A DNA stretch of 64,000 nt, from positions 58,969-122,968 of the forward strand of contig NZ_BBXG01000026.1 in assembly GCF_001570605.1 (NCBI RefSeq), given 5' to 3'. The position numbers and the translations under genes were made by a program. Source of the stretch: Herbidospora cretacea (lineage in GTDB: Bacteria; Actinomycetota; Actinomycetes; Streptosporangiales; Streptosporangiaceae). The notes below the pieces were generated by a model. It was not told where the DNA came from. It worked only from the letters and a program-made list of their open reading frames with translations, and ran no database searches. Numbering within the stretch: the first letter of the stretch is position 1; each line of letters starts with the position of its first letter. Positions 27,593 to 34,515 of this stretch are shown one piece after another.

Positions 27593-28503
27593 CCGGTCTC
27601 CTCGACCAGCGTCCCGCAGGTGAAGTCGGCCTCGCGCTCGGGGTCGAGCTGCACCTGCGTGAGGACCGCCGACTCCATGGGACGGCGGATCGTCTCCATC
27701 TTGTCGCAGTCGTAGATCAGGTAGGTGCCCTCGCGCTCGCCGAGGAGCATCATCCAGCGGCCGTCGTAGAGGGGGGTGCCCTTCTCCTTGTCCTCCAGGA
27801 TCGCCCACTGGTCCTGGAAGCCGACGGTGCTGAGCAGGAAGTTCGCCTGACCGGTCTCGCGCATGTCCTGCGCCGCCGAGGCCAGGTTCAGGATGAGCAG
27901 GAAGCCCAGTCCGAGGCCGGTCAGGGCGCCGATGAGCACCTTCAGCCCGGCCCGGCCGACGGGCCTGCGGCGCAGCAGCTGGAAGGGCACCAGGAAGGTC
28001 ACCAGGCCCAGGCCGACGGCGATGACGACCATGACCGTCAGGTCGAGGTCGGCGAAGAAGTTGTAGAAGCCCCAGTAGGTCGCCCCGCACCACAGCGCGG
28101 CGATCAGCCCGGCCACCCACGGCCGCGACCTGATCCAGGCCACCGCGCGCCCGGCCGCGCCGAAGGTCACGACGTTCACCAGCCAGCCGAGCCCGACGAG
28201 CAGGCCGATCAGCGGGATGCCGAGCAGCACCACCAGCACGAGAGTGCTCATGAGGCGGCTGAACAGGACCGACTGGTCGATGCCGGCCTGCTGGGGGTTG
28301 ATGCCGAAGGTGGCGTAGATCTCCTCGACGCCGAGGTAGAGCACGGCGTACAGGGCGACGCCGATCGGGAGGATGACCGAGGCGATGCGTTCGAGCAGGC
28401 TGATGACGCTGCCGCGATCGTCGTTCTCCTCGGTCTGCCGTATAACCGGCATATCCCGATTTCTATTTTCGTCTAGTGGAATATCTTGATCGATCACGGT
28501 CAA
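27589..28503 (-). CDS. Conserved membrane protein of unknown function
   Basis: Up to 304 residues with five likely membrane helices (near residues 40-60, 85-110, 127-145, 155-175 and 190-210 of the longest version) and a C-terminal soluble domain of about 90 residues ending EADFTCGTLVEETG. The start is uncertain: TTG at 28503, GTG at 28497 or ATG at 28452 (MPVIRQTEEN). The first 20 codons of the long version are AT-rich and could be an untranslated leader. I do not recognise the family. It is convergent with ybaK, sharing the stop palindrome CTAG. Confidence 0.7.
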   Translation of the reverse strand: MTVIDQDIPLDENRNRDMPVIRQTEENDDRGSVISLLERIASVILPIGVALYAVLYLGVEEIYATFGINPQQAGIDQSVLFSRLMSTLVLVVLLGIPLIGLLVGLGWLVNVVTFGAAGRAVAWIRSRPWVAGLIAALWCGATYWGFYNFFADLDLTVMVVIAVGLGLVTFLVPFQLLRRRPVGRAGLKVLIGALTGLGLGFLLILNLASAAQDMRETGQANFLLSTVGFQDQWAILEDKEKGTPLYDGRWMMLLGEREGTYLIYDCDKMETIRRPMESAVLTQVQLDPEREADFTCGTLVEETG

Positions 28504-28546
28504 GGAGGGTACTGAACACTGACTTCCCGGGTGACTGAAACTTCAA

Positions 28547-29302
28547 TTATTTGTTCGCGTGCGGGTCTGTGGCGTTGAGCACAGTCACGACGTGGTCGTA
28601 GTCCCCTCGCTGGACGGCCTCGCGCAGGAACTTCACCCGCTCGACGAGGATCTCCTTGGCGTCGGGCTGCGACTCCAGGAGCGCGACGGTCTCGGCGACG
28701 AACTCGTCCAGGGGCATGGCCCGCTCGTTGTCGCGCTGGCCGGGCATCAGGTCGGTCTGGACCGACGGCGGGACCAGCTCGACGACCCGGACGTCCGGGT
28801 ACTGGAGGCGGATCGACTCGCTGAGCATGTGGATGGCCGCCTTCGAGGCGTTGTAGCTCGGCGTGACCTTCAGGGGGACGAAGGCCAGGCCGGAGGAGAC
28901 GGTGATGATCGTGGCGTCCTTCCGGCTCCGCAGGTGCTCGATGAACGCGGCGATCAGCCGGATCGGCCCGAGGACGTTGGTCGTGATGACCGTCTCGGCC
29001 GTGGCCAGGAAGTCGCCGGGCCGGGTCCAGTCCTCGGCCCGCATGATCCCGGCCATGGTCATCAGCACGTTCAGGTCGGGATACCGCCGCAGCACGTCCC
29101 GGGCGGCCTGCTCGATGCTCGCCGCGTCGGCGGTGTCGACGCGGACGGTGCCGAACCCCTCGGCCGCCAGCTCGCCGAGCAGCTCGGTCCGGCGTCCGCC
29201 CACGACGACGGTGTTGCCCTTCTCACGCAGGGCCCTGGCCAGGGCCAGGCCGATGCCGCTCGTGGCGCCGGGGATGAAGATCGTGTTTCCGGAGATGTCC
29301 AT
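28547..29302 (-). CDS. Short-chain dehydrogenase/reductase
   Basis: A 251-residue classical SDR. The cofactor motif is IFIPGATSGIGLALARAL, then VVVGGRRTEL, which suggests NADP(H), VRVDTADA, LMTMAGIM, the catalytic Ser in ITVSSGLAFV and YNASKAAIHM with Tyr and Lys. The lengths and the PPSVQTDLMPGQRD stretch resemble DltE-type oxidoreductases. The ATG at 29302 fits better with GAAGG upstream than the GTG at 29311. It is divergent from an XRE regulator 102 bp away, which probably controls it. Confidence 0.87.
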   Translation of the reverse strand: MDISGNTIFIPGATSGIGLALARALREKGNTVVVGGRRTELLGELAAEGFGTVRVDTADAASIEQAARDVLRRYPDLNVLMTMAGIMRAEDWTRPGDFLATAETVITTNVLGPIRLIAAFIEHLRSRKDATIITVSSGLAFVPLKVTPSYNASKAAIHMLSESIRLQYPDVRVVELVPPSVQTDLMPGQRDNERAMPLDEFVAETVALLESQPDAKEILVERVKFLREAVQRGDYDHVVTVLNATDPHANK

Positions 29303-29391
29303 GTCCTCCACCCTTCCCCCGGGTCCTGCACGGGTGCAGAGACCGCTTGTCGGGGGATCGGCGGTCCCTGGTTGGCGGCCGGGCCCCTGCG

Positions 29392-29397
29392 TAGGTT
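29392..29397 (+). promoter_or_regulatory. Putative -10 element, leaderless XRE regulator
   Basis: TAGGTT, seven bases before the GTG at 29405, in the spacer shared with the divergent SDR gene. Confidence 0.45.
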
Positions 29398-29404
29398 GGG
29401 GTAC

Positions 29405-30241
29405 GTGGACCGCTCAGCGCTCGCCGACTTCCTCCGCCGCCACCGGGAGGCCCTGCGCCCCCAGGACGTGGGCCTGCCCGAGGGCGCCCGCCGCCGGGCG
29501 CCGGGGCTGCGGCGCGAGGAGGTGGCCGTCCTGGCGCTGATGTCGACCGACTACTACACCCGGCTCGAACAGCGCCGCGGCCCGCAGCCGAGCGAGCAGA
29601 TGCTCGCCGCCCTGGCCCGCGCGCTGCGGCTGACCGGCGACGAGCGCGACTACCTCTTCCGGGTGGCCGGCCGCACCGCCCCGGAGATCCTGACGGCCCC
29701 CACCCACGTCGCGCCCGCGCTGCTGCGCGTCCTCGACCGCCTCGACGACACCCCGGCGCTGATCCTGTCGAACCTGGGCGAGACGCTCGTGGCCAACCGG
29801 ATGGCCCAGGCGCTGCTCGGCGACCGCTCCCACCACACCGGGCTCGCCCGCAGCGAGGTCTACCGCTGGTTCACCGACCCGGAGGAGGAGCGCCGCCTCT
29901 ACCCCGACGACGACCGCCCCCGCCAGAGCCGGGCCATGGTGGCGAACCTGCGGGCGGCGTACGCGGCGATGGGCCCGAAGTCCCGCGCGGGCGAGCTGGT
30001 CAGGGCCCTCCAGAAGGCCAGCCCCGAGTTCACCGAGCTCTGGGACCGCCACGAGGTGGCCCGCCGGTTCGAGGACCACAAGATCCTCATCCATCCCCAG
30101 CTCGGCCCGATCGAGCTCGACTGCCAGGTCCTGTTCACCGAGGACCAGTCACAGACGCTGCTGGTGCTGACCGCTCCCCCGCGCAGCGAGGGCGACGAGA
30201 AGCTCAAGCTCCTGGCTGTCGTGGGCAGCGAGCGCTTCTAG
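29405..30241 (+). CDS. XRE-type regulator with MmyB-like ligand-binding domain
   Basis: A 278-residue transcription factor. The N-terminal helix-turn-helix covers residues 1-75 (LADFLRRHREALRP, RRAPGLRREEVAVLALMS, YYTRLEQRRGPQPSEQML, ALRLTGDERDYLFRVAG). The rest is a PAS-like MmyB/MLTR ligand-binding domain (LILSNLGETLVANRMAQALL, WFTDPEEERRLYPDD). Regulators of this type commonly sit divergent to an SDR gene and repress it until a ligand binds. The long in-frame extension upstream is antisense to the SDR gene and is not used. Confidence 0.9.
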   Translation: MDRSALADFLRRHREALRPQDVGLPEGARRRAPGLRREEVAVLALMSTDYYTRLEQRRGPQPSEQMLAALARALRLTGDERDYLFRVAGRTAPEILTAPTHVAPALLRVLDRLDDTPALILSNLGETLVANRMAQALLGDRSHHTGLARSEVYRWFTDPEEERRLYPDDDRPRQSRAMVANLRAAYAAMGPKSRAGELVRALQKASPEFTELWDRHEVARRFEDHKILIHPQLGPIELDCQVLFTEDQSQTLLVLTAPPRSEGDEKLKLLAVVGSERF

Positions 30242-31101
30242 ACCGGCGAGCCGCAGCACTTCTTGTACTTGCGCTCCGACCCGCACCAGCACCCGTCGTT
30301 GCGGCCGGGCGGCCAGGCGACATCGCCCGCCGGGTCGGCCAGCGCGACCAGGGCCAGGCGCTCCTCCTCCGAAGGGGGCGCGCCCTCCTCCAGCCGGACG
30401 ACGGCGACCCTGGTCTCCAGGTCGGCCTTCCTGAACCGGGCCTCCAGCGCCTGGAGGTCGTCGCCGGGCGCGTAGGGCAGCCGCACGGTCGGCTTCTTCT
30501 CGATCACCGGCTGGGTCGCCCTGGGCGGGGCCGGTTCGGCCTCGACGTGGGCCTCGACCCGGCCGGACAGCGGGCCGGGACCGCCGAAGCGGCGGCGCAG
30601 CAGGTCGAGGTAGCGGACCGTCGCGGGCGGGCGGCCCAGGTCGAGCGCCAGCTTCAGCCCCTCGTCGAGCAGGTCGGCGGCGAAGGCGGGGTCGAACGGC
30701 CCGGCGATCATCGCGGCGGCCGGGTAGAACTCCTCGTCGCGCTCGCCCTCCGGCAGGCGGGCGAGCTCGGTCCGCCGGGTGCGCAGCAGCCGCAGCGCCG
30801 TCGCGGCGTCGCCGAGCTGGCCGTGGAGCTCGGCCATCGGGGTGCGCAGCGGGCCGCTCAGGGCGGGCTCGACGCCGATGAGGTCGTGGAGGAGGTCGAG
30901 GGTGTCCTGCTCCCAGCCGTCGAGCGTGTAGTCGTCGATGAGCTCGACGACGTAGGCGGGGATCCGCCGGTCGCCCCGGGCCCTGGGGTCCATCAGGGCG
31001 TCGGCGAGGAGTTCCCAGGCGGCGCGTTCCTCACCCCGGTCGTAGGCGCGCTCCAGCGCGGCGTCGAGGTCGAGAGGGCCGAAGAGATGGTCCGGAAGCA
31101 C
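30238..31101 (-). CDS. SEC-C motif protein
   Basis: A 287-residue soluble protein. The last 24 residues are a SEC-C zinc-binding motif: GRNDGCWCGSERKYKKCC. Before it come helical, TPR-like segments (ERAAWELLADALMDPRAR, LDLLHDLIGVEPALSG, ATALRLLRTRRTELARLP). SEC-C tails are shared by SecA and many unrelated proteins and give protein or ribosome contacts; the role here is unknown. The GTG at 31101 follows TAGGGT by six bases, indicating a leaderless mRNA. Its stop overlaps the stop of the convergent XRE gene in CTAG. Confidence 0.82.
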   Translation of the reverse strand: MLPDHLFGPLDLDAALERAYDRGEERAAWELLADALMDPRARGDRRIPAYVVELIDDYTLDGWEQDTLDLLHDLIGVEPALSGPLRTPMAELHGQLGDAATALRLLRTRRTELARLPEGERDEEFYPAAAMIAGPFDPAFAADLLDEGLKLALDLGRPPATVRYLDLLRRRFGGPGPLSGRVEAHVEAEPAPPRATQPVIEKKPTVRLPYAPGDDLQALEARFRKADLETRVAVVRLEEGAPPSEEERLALVALADPAGDVAWPPGRNDGCWCGSERKYKKCCGSPV

Positions 31102-31107
31102 CAGGGC

Positions 31108-31113
31108 ACCCTA
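31108..31113 (-). promoter_or_regulatory. Putative -10 element, leaderless SEC-C gene
   Basis: TAGGGT on the minus strand, six bases before the GTG at 31101. Confidence 0.45.
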
Positions 31114-31240
31114 CCGAGGGTGTAGGCGAGGTTCACCTTCCCGGAGGACGAAACGGGCATACCGCCGGGCGTAGCGTGGAACCAATGGTCGGCGGCGGCG
31201 CGGGGGCCCGCCGTCCGGCCGCTCGTACATGCCGCTCGTA

Positions 31241-31246
31241 TATGGT
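31241..31246 (+). promoter_or_regulatory. Putative -10 element, leaderless amidase
   Basis: TATGGT, seven bases before the GTG at 31254. It overlaps the in-frame ATG at 31242. Confidence 0.35.
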
Positions 31247-31253
31247 GACGCCG

Positions 31254-32648
31254 GTGACGGAACTGCACTATCTCACCGCGTCGGAGACCTCGGCCCTGCT
31301 GCGCGCGAGGGAGATCAGCGCGGCCGAGGTCACCCAGGCCCATCTCGACCGCATCGAGGCGGTCAATCCCCAGGTCAACGCCATCGTGACGGTCACCGCC
31401 GAGCGGGCCCTCGACCGGGCGCGGGAGCTCGACGGCGGGCCGTGGCAGGGGCCGCTCCACGGTCTCCCGGTCGCCCACAAGGACCTGGTGTCGACCAAGG
31501 GGGTCCGGACCACGTTCGGGTCGAAGATCTTCGCCGACCACGTGCCGACCACCGACGACCTGGTGGTCAGGCGGGTCCGCGACGCCGGCGGCGTGATGAT
31601 CGGCAAGACCAACACCCCCGAGTTCGGCACCGGCTCCCACACCGTCAACGAGGTCTTCGGCGCCACCCGCAACCCCTACGACCTGACCAAGTCGGCGGGC
31701 GGGTCGAGCGGCGGCGCGGCGGCGGCCCTGGCGACGGGGATGACCCCGCTGGCAGACGGCTCGGACATGGGCGGCTCGCTGCGCAACCCGGCGTCGTTCT
31801 GCAACGTCGCGGGCCTGCGCCCGACGCCCGGCCGGGTGCCGTCGAAGTCGACGACCGCCGCGTGGTTCACGCTGGGGGTGTCGGGGCCGATGGCGCGGAC
31901 CGTACAGGACCTGGCGCTGTTCCTGACCGCCGTCGCGGGCCCCGACCCGAGCTCCCCGCTGTCGATCCAGCAGGACCCGGCGATCTTCGGGGGTTCCCTG
32001 GAGACCGACGTGAGCGGGCTGCGGATCGCCTGGTCGCCCACGCTCGGCGGGCTGCCCGTCGACCGGGAGACCGCCAGGGTCACCGCCCAGGCGGCGGAGG
32101 CCTTCCAGCGGCTCGGTGCGACCGTCGAGCACGCCGACCTCAACCTGGCGGGGGCCGACGAGGCGTTCCGCACCTACCGGGCGTGGTGGTACGCCGCCCA
32201 CTACGACGACCTGGAGGGCGTCGGCGAGAACGTGCGCTGGAACGTCGAGCGCGGGCGCGAGGTCACCGGCGCCGACCTGGCCAGGGCCGAGAAGCTGCGC
32301 AGCCGCCTCTGGCACCGCGTCACCGGCTTCTTCGGCACCTGGGACTACCTGATCGCGCCGGTCAGCCAGGTCCCGCCGTTTCCGGTCGAGGACCCCTTCG
32401 TCCGCGAGGTCGACGGAATCGCGATGCCCGACTACCTGGCGTGGATGCGCTCCTGCTACCTGATCAGCGTGCTCGGCGTGCCGGCCCTGTCGGTGCCGTG
32501 CGGCTTCACCGCCGACGGGCTGCCCGTGGGCGTGCAGATCATCGGCCGCCCCTGGGACGACCTCGGAGTGCTCCGGGTCGGCCACGCGTTCGAGCAGGTC
32601 ACAAAGGCAGGGGCGGTCCGTCCTCCGCTTTCCGCTCCCGGTAGGTGA
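31254..32648 (+). CDS. Amidase (amidase signature family)
   Basis: A 464-residue hydrolase of carboxylic amides. The Ser-Ser-Lys triad is visible: Lys in GLPVAHKDLVSTKG, and the two Ser in KSAGGSSGGAAAALATGM and DGSDMGGSLRNPA. GPMARTVQDLALFL and the closing LPVGVQIIGRPWDD are typical. The GTG at 31254 gives the usual VTELHYLTA N-terminus and lies seven bases after TATGGT; ATG 31242 is the alternative. The substrate is unknown; the family includes enantioselective and aryl-acyl amidases, and no GatB or GatC is nearby. The last 50 bp overlap the convergent DUF2567 gene. Confidence 0.9.
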   Translation: MTELHYLTASETSALLRAREISAAEVTQAHLDRIEAVNPQVNAIVTVTAERALDRARELDGGPWQGPLHGLPVAHKDLVSTKGVRTTFGSKIFADHVPTTDDLVVRRVRDAGGVMIGKTNTPEFGTGSHTVNEVFGATRNPYDLTKSAGGSSGGAAAALATGMTPLADGSDMGGSLRNPASFCNVAGLRPTPGRVPSKSTTAAWFTLGVSGPMARTVQDLALFLTAVAGPDPSSPLSIQQDPAIFGGSLETDVSGLRIAWSPTLGGLPVDRETARVTAQAAEAFQRLGATVEHADLNLAGADEAFRTYRAWWYAAHYDDLEGVGENVRWNVERGREVTGADLARAEKLRSRLWHRVTGFFGTWDYLIAPVSQVPPFPVEDPFVREVDGIAMPDYLAWMRSCYLISVLGVPALSVPCGFTADGLPVGVQIIGRPWDDLGVLRVGHAFEQVTKAGAVRPPLSAPGR

Positions 32649-33102
32649 CGGCGAACTCGCGCGCCCAGAACACCCCGGCCGCGAGGACCGCCCAGAACAC
32701 CAGCACGCCCTTGGCCGTCACCCCGATGAGGTCCCGGGTCGCGAACTCGCCCGCCGACGTCGCGGCCCGGACGATCTCGCCCCCCATGGACGCCCCGATG
32801 AGATAGGCCAGGAACGACCCGGCCAGGCCGCCGGCCCCGAGCCCGAGCACGATCGGCAGCCCGTCGTCACCCGCCCGCCGGTAGGCGACCAGCCCGGCCA
32901 CCAGCCCCAGCGTCGCGGTGATCAGGGCGAAATATCCGTCGGCCGCGATGAGCGCCTGGGTGTTGGGGTCGGCCACCCGCCACACGCCCTCGTAGAGGAC
33001 GTATCGGGTGCGTGGCGCCAGGGCCGACCACAGGAATCCCGCGGGCACGCCCAGCACCGCCAGGATCAGGACCGTCCCACCGAAGTACTTCACAGGCCGC
33101 AC
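32599..33102 (-). CDS. DUF2567-like membrane protein
   Basis: A 167-residue membrane protein with four hydrophobic helices (near residues 8-25, 58-75, 82-103 and 130-150) and a periplasmic stretch RTRYVLYEGVWRVADPNTQ after the first. The layout matches actinobacterial DUF2567 proteins, whose role is unknown. The GTG at 33102 follows TACCAT by seven bases. Its 3' end overlaps the convergent amidase gene by 50 bp. Confidence 0.72.
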   Translation of the reverse strand: MRPVKYFGGTVLILAVLGVPAGFLWSALAPRTRYVLYEGVWRVADPNTQALIAADGYFALITATLGLVAGLVAYRRAGDDGLPIVLGLGAGGLAGSFLAYLIGASMGGEIVRAATSAGEFATRDLIGVTAKGVLVFWAVLAAGVFWAREFAVTYRERKAEDGPPLPL

Positions 33103-33109
33103 CGTCCCG

Positions 33110-33115
33110 ATGGTA
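33110..33115 (-). promoter_or_regulatory. Putative -10 element, leaderless DUF2567 gene
   Basis: TACCAT on the minus strand, seven bases before the GTG at 33102. Confidence 0.4.
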
Positions 33116-33143
33116 CCTACCTAGACCAGGGCAGCCACGCCGT

Positions 33144-33149
33144 TAGCAT
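33144..33149 (+). promoter_or_regulatory. Putative -10 element, leaderless murA
   Basis: TAGCAT, six bases before the GTG at 33156, with no ribosome-binding site. Confidence 0.45.
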
Positions 33150-33155
33150 TGGCGG

Positions 33156-34463
33156 GTGAACGAACAAGCGTGGCTCATCGAACCCTCCGGCCCGCTGCGG
33201 GGGGACGTCGAGGTCCGAGGGTCCAAGAACGCCGTATCCAAGCACATGGTCGCGGCCATGCTCGGCGACGGCCCGAGCACCCTCCACAACGCCCCCGAGG
33301 TCGGCGAGGTCCACCTGACCGCCGCCATGCTGGAGGCACTGGGCATCCACGTCGAGATCGGCGACGGCGAGATCGTCATCGAGCGCGGCGCCGTGATCGA
33401 GCCGAGGGTCCCGGAGAAGTACACCGGGCTCAACCGCATCCCGATCCTGATGCTCGGCCCGCTCCTCCACCTGGCCGGCGAGGCGTTCGTGCCGATGGTC
33501 GGCGGCGACCCGATCGGCCGCCGCCCGGTCAACTTCCACCTCGAGGCGCTGCGCCAGATGGGCGCGGAGATCATCGAGGACGAGAGCGGCATCACCGCCA
33601 AGGCCTCCCGCCTCCACGGCACCCGCATCACGCTCCCCTACCCGAGCGTCGGCGCGACCGAGACCATCCTGATGACCGCCGTCCTGGCCGAGGGCAAGAC
33701 GGTCATCAAGGGCGCGGCCATGGAGCCCGAGGTCGTCGAGCTCGCGCTGTTCCTCCAGCGCATGGGCGCGATGATCGAGCTGTCCCCCGACCGCCGCATC
33801 GTCATCGAGGGCGTCGAGAAGCTGCGCGGCGCGGCGACCTGGCTGGCCGGCGACCGCATCGAGGCCTTCTCCTACCTGGTGGCGGGCCTGGTCACCGGCG
33901 GCGAGGTGCGCGTCCACGGCTGCCCGCAGGACCGGCTCGTCACGGCGATCACGACGCTGGCCCGCATGGGCGCGCGGTTCGACATCACCGACGACTGGCT
34001 GACCGCCTCGGCCCCCGACGGCCTGCGCGCCGCGGCCGTGCAGACCGACACCCACCCCGGCTTCATGACCGACTGGCAGACGCCGCTCATGGTCCTGTTC
34101 ACCCGGGCCGAGGGCATGTCGGTTCTTCACGAGACGGTCTTCGAGAACCGTCTGGTGTACGTCCCGGCGCTCCAGAAGATGGGCTGTGAGATCGAGGTCT
34201 TCGCCCAGTGCCTCGGCGGCCCGGCCTGCCGCTACCACGACACCAACGCCAAGCACTCGGCGGTCGTGCGCGGCGTGTCCAAGCTGCGCGGCGCCGACGT
34301 GACCCTGCCCGACATCCGGGCGGGCTTCTCGGCGGTGCTGGCGGCGGCGGTGGCCGAGGGCACCTCCACGCTGCGCGGCGTCAACCACATCGAGCGCGGC
34401 TACCACCACCCGTTCGACCAGTTCACCTCGCTCGGCCTGAAGATCAGCCGAACCGACGTCTAG
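33156..34463 (+). CDS. murA: UDP-N-acetylglucosamine 1-carboxyvinyltransferase
   Basis: First committed step of peptidoglycan synthesis: adds enolpyruvate from PEP to UDP-GlcNAc. The 435-residue protein has the substrate Lys-Asn pair in VRGSKNAVSKHM, GLNRIPILMLGPLL, the active-site loop GGDPIGRRPVNFH, TDWQTPLM with the catalytic Asp region, and HETVFENRL. The loop Cys that fosfomycin alkylates is replaced by Asp118, as in mycobacterial MurA, so fosfomycin resistance is expected. Several motifs are drifted from the usual ones, so this could be a second MurA paralogue. A bidirectional hairpin follows. Confidence 0.93.
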   Translation: MNEQAWLIEPSGPLRGDVEVRGSKNAVSKHMVAAMLGDGPSTLHNAPEVGEVHLTAAMLEALGIHVEIGDGEIVIERGAVIEPRVPEKYTGLNRIPILMLGPLLHLAGEAFVPMVGGDPIGRRPVNFHLEALRQMGAEIIEDESGITAKASRLHGTRITLPYPSVGATETILMTAVLAEGKTVIKGAAMEPEVVELALFLQRMGAMIELSPDRRIVIEGVEKLRGAATWLAGDRIEAFSYLVAGLVTGGEVRVHGCPQDRLVTAITTLARMGARFDITDDWLTASAPDGLRAAAVQTDTHPGFMTDWQTPLMVLFTRAEGMSVLHETVFENRLVYVPALQKMGCEIEVFAQCLGGPACRYHDTNAKHSAVVRGVSKLRGADVTLPDIRAGFSAVLAAAVAEGTSTLRGVNHIERGYHHPFDQFTSLGLKISRTDV

Positions 34464-34474
34464 CCCGGCGCGGC

Positions 34475-34501
34475 GGCCGTGACCTGCCCGGGGTCACGGC
34501 C
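34475..34501. terminator. Bidirectional terminator between murA and the class A PBP gene
   Basis: GGCCGTGACC and GGTCACGGCC form a perfect 10-bp stem with a 7-base loop, 11 bp after murA and 14 bp after the end of the convergent PBP gene. There is no long T-run on either side. Confidence 0.65.
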
Positions 34502-34515
34502 ACCGGTCGCGGCCG

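Noticed and set aside
30993..32585. 530-residue minus-strand frame over the amidase gene
   Set aside because: Amidase motifs on the plus strand are complete; this frame has none and overlaps the SEC-C start.
34464..34515. Riboswitch or small RNA between murA and the PBP gene
   Set aside because: Only 52 bp with a single perfect stem; a bidirectional terminator explains it.
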